DNA from: Prevotellaceae bacterium
Lineage (GTDB): Bacteria > Bacteroidota > Bacteroidia > Bacteroidales > Paludibacteraceae
Length of the DNA: 7,088 nucleotides
Assembly: GCA_031290375.1 (NCBI GenBank)
Contig: JAITNR010000196.1
Span: 1-7,088 of the forward strand
Reading direction: 5' to 3'
A model generated the notes under the pieces. That model saw nothing but the letters and a program-made list of their open reading frames with translations, made no database searches and was not told the DNA's origin. The translations under genes and the position numbers were made by a program. Positions 1 through 4,895 of this stretch are shown here, one piece after another; the stretch's first letter is position 1, and every line of letters begins with the position of its first letter.

Positions 1-45
1 AAAACTTGGAAAGTCTATAAACTAAGGCCTGCACTGTCAATAGAC

Positions 46-65
46 TGTAAAACAACTGTTTTACA
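46..65. repeat. 8-bp hairpin over the stop codon of the 66-aa ORF
   Basis: The arms TGTAAAAC (46-53) and GTTTTACA (58-65) are perfect inverted repeats with a 4-nt loop. On the minus strand the stem begins at the stop codon of the small ORF but is not followed by a T-run, so it is at best a weak terminator. Confidence 0.3.
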
Positions 66-261
66 ATACCTTCAAAACTTTGCTAAAAGTTGTACTCTTT
101 GGCTCTTTCAAGTCTTTACCTCCGAAAAACACCAGCCCATCGTATTTGTCCAGCCGCGCCATTTCGCCGAAAACAACATCTTCGTATTTGAATATTGCGC
201 CGTCCTCAATATGCACGTGCATATATTCGCACATAAAAGGACGGTAAGTTAATTGTTTCAT
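61..261 (-). CDS. small hypothetical protein, 66 aa
   Basis: I do not recognise this protein. It would be soluble: it has no signal peptide or membrane segment and is mixed in composition, with a charged middle (the stretch FKYEDVVFGEMARLDKYDG) and a lysine-rich C-terminus. The ATG at 261 is the only ATG near the 5' end, and no Shine-Dalgarno is evident. The frame stays open upstream to a TGA at 292-294, and the extra codons (reading SADYWRKK before the ATG) also look protein-like, so the gene could be a remnant of something longer or use a non-ATG start. The ATG overlaps, as ATGA, the stop of another short open frame upstream on the same strand. An 8-bp hairpin (46-65) covers the stop codon. 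No promoter of the TAnnTTTG type was found upstream. It may be a genuine small gene or a fragment in a decayed region. Confidence 0.4.
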   Translation of the reverse strand: MKQLTYRPFMCEYMHVHIEDGAIFKYEDVVFGEMARLDKYDGLVFFGGKDLKEPKSTTFSKVLKVL

Positions 262-387
262 CTTTTTGCGCCAATAATCGGCACTCGTTTTTCAGGACAG
301 TTTGGCTCTATAAAGGAAACTGCCCAAGCCGCTCTCAAAGCGGAAAAGGACAAGGCATCATTAGAGCCGTTGCTAACAGTGTATTAG
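253..387 (+). other. short coding-like open frame without ATG, unidentified
   Basis: On the + strand the frame from the TTG at 253 to the TAG at 385-387 is open for 44 codons. It reads as a plausible protein tail: APIIGTRFSGQFGS, then an amphipathic helix-like IKETAQAALKAEKDKAS, then LEPLLTVY. There is no ATG or GTG start at the left end and the frame is closed by TAA at 250-252. If real it is therefore a C-terminal fragment of a disrupted gene or uses TTG. The left end is antisense to the start of the 66-aa minus-strand ORF, so the two cannot both extend fully. The 3' end forms the left arm of the palindrome at 356-404. I do not recognise a family. The call rests only on the look of the translation. 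Confidence 0.3.
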
Positions 388-415
388 CAATGGCTCTAAT
401 GATGTATTAGCAATG
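356..415. repeat. 21-bp inverted repeat with attached 12-bp direct repeat
   Basis: The left arm 356-376 and right arm 384-404 are complementary over 21 positions with one G-T type mismatch, around a 7-nt loop (CAGTGTA). In addition, the 12-mer GTATTAGCAATG occurs twice in direct orientation, at 381-392 and 404-415, so parts of the unit are present three times. There is no T-run on either side, so it is not a simple terminator. It may be a REP-like or transposon-end remnant, or a local inverted duplication of the end of the coding-like frame at 253-387. Confidence 0.65.
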
Positions 416-507
416 CATACTGCCTTAACAAATCAGCCTAATTAGGACGTTATTCGCCTCTTAGTTTTTAGTTTTCCCCAAGGGACGCACCAATATCGCT
501 GGTGGTT

Positions 508-562
508 AGTTCCCATAAGGGCTTTAAAGGCTACAATGCCTTTAAAGCCCTTAACGGAAACT
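508..562. repeat. 16-bp perfect palindrome with extended stem
   Basis: The arms 516-531 (TAAGGGCTTTAAAGGC) and 538-553 are a perfect 16-bp inverted repeat around the loop TACAAT. After a 2-nt internal mismatch the pairing resumes between 508-513 and 556-562 with one bulged base, giving a stem of more than 20 bp. A small CACCA/TGGTG hairpin (around 490-506) lies immediately upstream. The structure is in the gap between the FISUMP remnant terminator and the 66-aa ORF. Neither side has a proper T-tract. It may be an intergenic palindromic repeat. The rest of 416-507 shows nothing I can name. Confidence 0.65.
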
Positions 563-570
563 TCCCCCCC

Positions 571-611
571 TAAAAAAAAACCTCCCATATTTCAAAAACA
601 TGGAAGGTTTT
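571..611 (-). terminator. intrinsic terminator of the FISUMP remnant
   Basis: Read on the minus strand, a 12-bp stem (600-611 pairing with 577-588, one G-T wobble) with an 11-nt loop is followed by an uninterrupted T-run (A572-A580 on the + strand). It begins 9 nt after the TAA at 621-623. The combination of GC-containing stem and T-tract in the right place makes this a convincing rho-independent terminator. Confidence 0.8.
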
Positions 612-620
612 CGAGGAAGC

Positions 621-1792
621 TTAAGGATTTACTGCTACGCAGCGCACTGACACCGCGTTTGCGCGAGCGTTGACGTGGTCAGGGCGAACGAGCTTACTGT
701 CTAAGGCCAAGGCGTGAGCGTTCGAAGAAGACACTCCACTATCCCAATAGTAGCCGCTGCGACCAACGTAGTCCACAGAGCCTGTAGCCAGCTCGCGCAT
801 ACCTACAGCAGGCAGAAAAAGCACGGAGTCTATCCCTAAAGACAGCAAATCTACGGTTCCGTCAAGAGTAACATCGCTCAAATCACTCGTTTTATAGATA
901 GCGCAACCGGAATTGGCGCCTGTATTACTTAAATAATTATATGTGGTCCAATTTATAGATGGAACGCATTGATGGGTTACATTGGAACATTCAACCGGTA
1001 CCCAGGTGTAAGCTTTACCTGCTTTGCCAGCAACAGTCATGTCAGTAATCCGAGTTGAAGTGACCGCAGTTGAAGGGTTACAGTCGTAATTTGCCAAACG
1101 CTCGAATTCATCCTGAGTTGGCAAACGCCAGGATTTACCGCCTTCAGTCAGTTTGTTACAAGGGTCGTTAGTAGAATAATCATATAGGTGTAGTAACAGG
1201 AAGAGGAGACTGATACCAATTACCATTAGCCATTAAAACGCCTGTGCCTGCACCCTGTGTACCTGACATATTAGCAGCAATGCCGTTGCCGTTTACCCCA
1301 AAGCGAGTTGTCTCGGGTTGGCTGATGCCAATCATCCAAAAGGTTGTTAAAAATGTGGCTGCCTATTGGATAAGTAACCTGACCGACACTATTGTAAGCG
1401 ACGTTATCATCCCAATAATAAGCGTGATTGCTATCGGTACTGCCTTTCCAAAGGCGATATGTCCCTCCAACTGTTATTGGGTAAGAAGTAGCGTCACTAG
1501 TATTGTCCCATTCTCTGCCCCACTGGAAACGACCACCGTAAACGTGTCCGTCAATGTCATCGAAATTGTGATTAGCCAAATAAGTCATTTGCTTTATAGG
1601 AGTGTTGTAAGTCGGGTCGGCGCCGAGATTGTAAGGTGCAAATTCAGGTATTGCAGCGCCCGAAACGGTAATTAACTTGCGCTGGCTTGGTATATTTTCC
1701 AAATAATTATCGCCTGAAACCGAAACATACCATGTGGTGTAAGCGCCCTGTTGGTTGAGAGCCAAATTAATTTTCATACTGTCGGCAGGCAC
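621..1792 (-). pseudogene. FISUMP (Fib_succ_major) domain surface protein, frameshifted and 5'-truncated
   Basis: Three consecutive minus-strand frames together spell one Fibrobacter-succinogenes-major-paralogous domain (TIGR02145-type), a domain of secreted or surface proteins with unknown biochemical role. Frame A (1792 to about 1293) carries PYNLGADPTYNT, VYGGRFQWGREW and WHQPTRDNSLWG. Frame B (about 1292 to 1183) reads NGNGIAANMSGTQGAGTG and GNWYQSPLPVTT. Frame C (1181 to 621) reads DPCNKLTEGGKSWRLPTQDE, LFLPAVGMREL, GYYWDSG and ends with the family hallmark RANAVSVRCV. Removing one A from the AAA opposite 1292-1294 restores the expected LWGNGNG; a second one-base excess lies at about 1180-1185. 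No signal peptide is present: the 5' end runs in frame into an ISAs1 transposase scrap, and 1792 is only a GTG, with an in-frame ATG at 1777. I infer a decayed gene. Sequencing errors could explain the frame changes but not the missing N-terminus. Confidence 0.8.
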
Positions 1793-1855
1793 TTTTATCC
1801 ACGACAGGAAAGCTTGCTCAAAAGCCTCAGGGTCTAACGCACTAAAAAATCGAAT
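1793..1855 (-). mobile_element. ISAs1-family transposase fragment (N-terminal region)
   Basis: Twenty-one codons read IRFFSALDPEAFEQAFLSWI plus K. This matches the motif following HDT in the N-terminal (DDE_Tnp_1-associated) region of ISAs1/H-repeat transposases, for example the HDTIARVVS...FINWM region of the E. coli H-repeat protein. In an intact element the GEVVAIDGK catalytic region would follow; here the frame passes directly into the FISUMP remnant at about 1792. Upstream, a TGA (1865-1867) and a palindrome array end the similarity. Only this scrap remains, with no terminal inverted repeats or catalytic residues. The identification is from memory of the family and rests on a short match. 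Confidence 0.65.
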
Positions 1856-1864
1856 GATATTAAT

Positions 1865-1944
1865 TCAACCCATACGGGTTGAGGTATGGAATATTGCATT
1901 TCCACAGGTTTCACCTGCGGTTATTCACATAACACCCTATTGGG
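1865..1944. repeat. array of three small intergenic palindromes
   Basis: Three hairpins follow one another. The first is TCAACCC-atac-GGGTTGA (1865-1882, perfect). The second is CCACAGGT-ttc-ACCTGCGG (1902-1920), with one position that mismatches on the + strand but is a G-U pair in the minus-strand transcript. The third is CCC-tatt-GGG (1935-1944, weak). Clusters of short palindromes like this are a known type of intergenic repeat in Bacteroidota genomes. The array directly abuts the transposase scrap. Confidence 0.55.
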
Positions 1945-2005
1945 CTAAATAAACACTGTTCAACTCGTGATTGGCATAAACAGTTAATTTATGCAAAAAA
2001 TACAT

Positions 2006-2013
2006 TACCTTTG
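2006..2013 (+). promoter_or_regulatory. Bacteroidota -7 promoter element for the YiiX-like lipoprotein gene
   Basis: TACCTTTG fits the Bacteroidota sigma-ABfr consensus TAnnTTTG. It lies 51 nt before the ATG at 2065. A TTTG -33 element at the usual distance is not obvious. Between promoter and start there is a small hairpin (AGGAT 2038-2042 with ATCCT 2049-2053) and a four-codon ORF (ATG 2041 to TAA 2055). Confidence 0.55.
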
Positions 2014-2064
2014 CAAATGATTTAACACATAACAATAAGGATGGACATATCCTAAAAAATAACG

Positions 2065-2670
2065 ATGAATTTGCGTTGGACACATGTTACTGCGGGCTTT
2101 GTATTTCTTTTGCTGTCAGGTTGTTCTGCAAGCGGAAGCCGGCAGGACGTACCTTGCGAATTGCTTCGGGCGGGGGATGTTGTGTTTCGTCGGGGCAACG
2201 GCACCAAGTCGCAAGCCGTACTTTATGCAGACAGGGAGGGGATGTATTCGCACACGGGCATTGTGGTACAACTTACTGACAGCACTTTGAGGATAGTACA
2301 CGCTGAGCCTGATAAAACTTGCGGAGATTCGCTGAAATTAGAAACACTGAAGAGTTTTTTCTCCGAAAAAAACGCCGAAAAAGGAGCAATTATGCGGTTT
2401 GCCTGTTCTGCCGAATGTGCTGCGCAAGCCGCCGATTATGCGCTGAAACTATACAACGCCCACAGTACCGTATTCGACCACGACTATGACCTTAAAGACA
2501 GCACACAACTGTATTGCACCGAACTCGTGTGGCGGGCATATCTGCATGCAGGGATAGACATAAGCAACGGACGGCGAACAGCACTTAATGCACCTTCTTT
2601 TTCAGGTTATTACCTTATGCCGTCAGATGTGTACAAAAATGAAGAAGGTGTAGTAGTTTATGAATTTTGA
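2065..2670 (+). CDS. YiiX/YebB-like NlpC/P60-type cysteine hydrolase, lipoprotein
   Basis: Predicted lipid-anchored envelope hydrolase of the permuted papain-like (NlpC/P60, YiiX/DUF830) group, whose members are thought to cleave amide or thioester bonds in cell wall or lipid substrates; the exact substrate is unknown. Residues 1-20 form a lipoprotein signal with lipobox LSGC (Cys20). The domain follows: GDVVF (37-41), the histidine motif YSHTGIVV (61-68, His63), VHAEP (78-82), and the cysteine motif YCTELVWRAYL (150-160, Cys151). In the permuted fold the histidine precedes the cysteine, as here. The 201-aa length suits a single domain. The ATG at 2065 is preferred because the signal peptide begins there and a -7 promoter element lies 51 nt upstream; there is no strong Shine-Dalgarno. 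A DUF4878 lipoprotein gene follows after 30 nt, probably in the same transcript. Confidence 0.85.
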   Translation: MNLRWTHVTAGFVFLLLSGCSASGSRQDVPCELLRAGDVVFRRGNGTKSQAVLYADREGMYSHTGIVVQLTDSTLRIVHAEPDKTCGDSLKLETLKSFFSEKNAEKGAIMRFACSAECAAQAADYALKLYNAHSTVFDHDYDLKDSTQLYCTELVWRAYLHAGIDISNGRRTALNAPSFSGYYLMPSDVYKNEEGVVVYEF

Positions 2671-2700
2671 TTTTTTTTTATTAACTTAATATTTATTCAA

Positions 2701-3123
2701 ATGAAAAGGAAAAATGGTTTAGGAGTGTTTAGTCTGGTTGCAGTTGCGATGTTTGTTCTCGCATCTTGCTGTGGTGTGGGCAATAGCCCTGCAAGTATCG
2801 AAATGTCCATTCAAAAGGAAATTCAAAAAGGAAATTTTGAAAAAGGGGTTGACCTTTTTATCAAAAATACCAATTTTGAGAAACAGGAAGATGCTGAGCA
2901 AATGAAATTGTTGGTTTTGAGTTTCAAAGAGAAAATTGAGCAACAATCAGAAGCCAAAGGTGGTGTCAAGGAAGTCAAATTGGTGAAAGAGAGCATCGAT
3001 GAGGAAAACAATACCGCTACAGTAGAAACGGCTGTCGTATATAACGACGGTAGTGAAGAGGCAAATACCTCTGATTATGTGCGCGTTGATGGCAAGTGGA
3101 AAATCGATCCGATGAAAAAGTAA
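2701..3123 (+). CDS. DUF4878 family lipoprotein
   Basis: Small predicted periplasm-facing lipoprotein of 140 aa. Residues 1-23 are a signal peptide with lipobox LASC (Cys23). The mature part fits DUF4878, a cystatin/NTF2-like fold common in Bacteroidota: helices around MSIQKEIQKGNFEKGVDLFI (residues 35-54), then beta-strands with TATVETAVVYNDGS (about 104-117) and the closing VRVDGKWKIDPMKK. Such domains are presumed to bind ligands or partners rather than catalyse; no catalytic residues are visible. It starts 30 nt after the YiiX-like gene with no promoter element or terminator between, only a T-run, so co-transcription is likely. A strong terminator follows at 3162-3208. The start ATG has an AT-rich leader and no Shine-Dalgarno, as usual in this phylum. 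Confidence 0.8.
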   Translation: MKRKNGLGVFSLVAVAMFVLASCCGVGNSPASIEMSIQKEIQKGNFEKGVDLFIKNTNFEKQEDAEQMKLLVLSFKEKIEQQSEAKGGVKEVKLVKESIDEENNTATVETAVVYNDGSEEANTSDYVRVDGKWKIDPMKK

Positions 3124-3161
3124 TCCTTGCTGTTGGCTCGCGGTTCTGCTTCGTGCCTGTA

Positions 3162-3208
3162 AAAACAAGCCTGCTCATACAAAACAAGGACAGGCTTGTT
3201 TTGTTTTT
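3162..3208 (+). terminator. intrinsic terminator after the DUF4878 gene
   Basis: The arms AAAACAAGCCTG (3162-3173) and CAGGCTTGTTTT (3191-3202) pair perfectly over 12 bp with a 17-nt loop. They are followed by GTTTTT (3203-3208). It lies 38 nt after the DUF4878 stop and would end the two-gene lipoprotein transcript. Confidence 0.8.
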
Positions 3209-3292
3209 GGCATAAAACTCGAATTTTGCAGCAATTTACACCAATGATTAATTTTGTTGGTTGAGGCACAAAAAAATAAATAACTTGTAACC

Positions 3293-3379
3293 ACCCGTCA
3301 TTGCAGGCTTGACCCTCAATTTCCTGTTTATTAGGGGCTTATAAGAAGGGTATTGTGGGTCAAGTCCGCAATGACGGGT
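3293..3379. repeat. 87-bp MITE/REP-like palindrome
   Basis: The arms 3293-3324 and 3348-3379 are 32 nt each and pair at all but three positions, counting two G-T wobbles as paired, with a 23-nt AT-rich loop. Both outer ends read ACCCGTCATTGC inward, then a G/C-rich variable spot, then CTTGACCC or a one-base variant. Ends of this GTCATTGC...CTTGACCC type recur in intergenic repeats of many bacterial genomes. There is no T-run, so it is probably a mobile or dispersed repeat rather than a terminator. It sits between the DUF4878 terminator and the DUF4270 promoter. The remaining 3209-3292 is AT-rich and shows nothing else. Confidence 0.7.
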
Positions 3380-3387
3380 ATTATTAA

Positions 3388-3415
3388 TTTTCAATTTTCA
3401 ACTTTCAACTTTCAA
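3388..3415 (+). repeat. 7-bp tandem repeat, four copies
   Basis: Four head-to-tail heptamers: TTTTCAA, TTTTCAA, CTTTCAA, CTTTCAA. The array ends 14 nt before the TACCTTTG promoter element, so it covers the -33 region of the DUF4270 promoter. Its phase relative to the promoter could matter if copy number varies. Confidence 0.75.
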
Positions 3416-3429
3416 TTAAAAAAAAATAT

Positions 3430-3437
3430 TACCTTTG
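3430..3437 (+). promoter_or_regulatory. Bacteroidota -7 promoter element for the DUF4270 gene
   Basis: TACCTTTG, identical to the element at 2006-2013, lies 28 nt before the ATG at 3466 and is preceded by an A-rich run and the heptamer array. The predicted leader would be about 20 nt. A TTTG -33 box is not evident; the corresponding position falls inside the heptamers (TTTCAA). Confidence 0.6.
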
Positions 3438-3465
3438 TAGTCTAAATTAATTTTATCAAAAAAGA

Positions 3466-4836
3466 ATGAAACGCACGATAATACTGATTTCGGCAGCAGT
3501 CATGCTTATGACAGCCTGCAATGATGACAATACGGTGGGGCTGTCGATTCAGCCGCCGCAGGACGCCATAACGGTGGTGGTGGATACGTTCAATTTTGCC
3601 TCTTCTGACTTTGCAATAGAGGCAGTGTCGGCTCAATGTGTTGATTCGCTCTCGATGCTTCTGGGTGAGTATCAGAGTCAGAAATATGGCACTACAAAAG
3701 CGGAACTGATAGTTCAGTTTATGCCTCCAATAGGGCACGAGTTCCCCGATTCTACCTATAATCCGCAACCCGATTCGCTTATGTTGCTGATGTATTACAA
3801 CAGTTGGTTTGGCTCAACAACAGAGCCCATAGAGCTCTCCATGTACGAACTGAACAAAAGTACCCCTGACTATTCAACGCAATATTTTACCAATTTTGAC
3901 ATAAGTGAATTTGTAGATGCAAATGACAATCAACTGATGGGCAAAAAGATTATCACCGCTATTGACCAGACATGGTCGGACTCGGTTTTAAGTGCAAAAC
4001 AGGGCAAATATTTAATAAAACACAAATTTTCCGACACGCAACTTCAACGTTTTTTTGATATTTCAAAAAATACTTATTCTTCGATAAACGATTTTCTCAA
4101 CGAGTTTAAAGGGTTGTATATTACAACTTCTTACGGAAAATCTACCATGTTATATCTTAATGAAATAGATTTGCGCCTTTTTTATCACTACACCTATAAA
4201 AAAAATGGCGTAGATACGACTGCGAACACGTACATCACCTATCCTGCCAACAAGGAGGTAAGGCAGTTGAACAGGATTACACATGTCGGGTTGGATAACA
4301 TTATGAATAAAACAGACAGTGTAAATTACATCACAACTGCCGGAGGCATCTATCCGAAAGTAACTTTGCCGCTGGGTAAAATCCGCAAAAACGTCCATGA
4401 CAGCATTCCAAATAAAATTCTCAAAATTAACAGTGCAATTCTTTCGCTTGAGGCTACCGAAATCGACTCTTCGGCAAATGCAATGGGTGTGCCGCCTGTG
4501 TTGCTTTTGATTAATGTAACGGAGTATGAGGAGTTTTTGAAATCGAACTACACCAAGGCTGTTGCCGACTCCACCGTAGCAGTGGCAATGTACAACAGTA
4601 CCACAAAAGAATATGTCTTTGATATTGCCCGAATGGTTTCAAATGTAGTGAATAAGGCACCTTTGGACTTTGATGCAACGGTAGAGTATATGCTTATTCC
4701 AGTAGATGTTTTCTACTCTTCGGCAGGTGTATTAACCGACATTCGTCCACAAAAATGCTTGGGCGCGGTAACCGTTAGAAGCGGTAATAACCACGATTCC
4801 CCAATGCGATTGGAACTTGTTTATAGCGGATTTTAG
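3466..4836 (+). CDS. DUF4270 family lipoprotein
   Basis: Predicted outer-membrane or surface lipoprotein of 456 aa, a length usual for DUF4270, a family essentially confined to Bacteroidota and without known function. Residues 1-18 form the signal with lipobox MTAC (Cys18). The mature protein starts CNDDNTVG; acidic residues right after the cysteine resemble the Bacteroidota lipoprotein export signal, so surface exposure is plausible. Family features visible: the early NTVGLSIQPP stretch, VDSLSMLLGEYQSQKYGTT (59-77), DSLMLLMYYNSWFG (103-116), VYELN-like SMYELNKST, a central KGLYITTSYGKSTM segment, and the C-terminal TDIRPQKCLGAVTVRSGNNH. The fold is probably beta-rich. No membrane segment follows the signal. 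It has its own promoter element at 3430-3437 and stands alone, ending at a palindrome shared with the convergent operon. The start is fixed by the signal peptide. Confidence 0.85.
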   Translation: MKRTIILISAAVMLMTACNDDNTVGLSIQPPQDAITVVVDTFNFASSDFAIEAVSAQCVDSLSMLLGEYQSQKYGTTKAELIVQFMPPIGHEFPDSTYNPQPDSLMLLMYYNSWFGSTTEPIELSMYELNKSTPDYSTQYFTNFDISEFVDANDNQLMGKKIITAIDQTWSDSVLSAKQGKYLIKHKFSDTQLQRFFDISKNTYSSINDFLNEFKGLYITTSYGKSTMLYLNEIDLRLFYHYTYKKNGVDTTANTYITYPANKEVRQLNRITHVGLDNIMNKTDSVNYITTAGGIYPKVTLPLGKIRKNVHDSIPNKILKINSAILSLEATEIDSSANAMGVPPVLLLINVTEYEEFLKSNYTKAVADSTVAVAMYNSTTKEYVFDIARMVSNVVNKAPLDFDATVEYMLIPVDVFYSSAGVLTDIRPQKCLGAVTVRSGNNHDSPMRLELVYSGF

Positions 4837-4843
4837 TTGAAAA

Positions 4844-4895
4844 TAACTGAATAATTGATTACGTTAGTCGTATTGTATTTTCAATTATTCAGTTA
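4844..4895. terminator. 15-bp palindrome between convergent genes, likely terminator
   Basis: TAACTGAATAATTGA (4844-4858) and its exact reverse complement (4881-4895) enclose a 22-nt loop. The palindrome begins 7 nt after the DUF4270 stop, and its right arm includes the TAA stop (4893-4895) of the convergent acyltransferase gene. On the minus strand the stem is followed by TTTTC, so termination of the acyltransferase transcript is plausible. On the + side the T-run is missing, so it would be weak in that direction. Confidence 0.6.

Noticed and set aside
329..343. CCGCT/AGCGG hairpin as a terminator
   Set aside because: Five-bp stem with no T-run on either strand; likely chance.
1244..1675. 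143-codon + strand open frame
   Set aside because: It is antisense to the FISUMP remnant, whose minus-strand translation carries clear family motifs; the + translation is low-complexity and hydrophobic and fits no family.
1755..1952. 65-codon + strand open frame
   Set aside because: It spans the IS joint antisense and the palindrome array, so its reading is composed of repeat sequence.
2076..2301. Alternative frames at the start of the YiiX-like gene
   Set aside because: All overlap the signal peptide and domain of the well-supported 2065-2670 gene and have no independent motifs.
3388..3415. Tandem heptamers as a CRISPR array
   Set aside because: The units are 7 bp and contiguous with no spacers.
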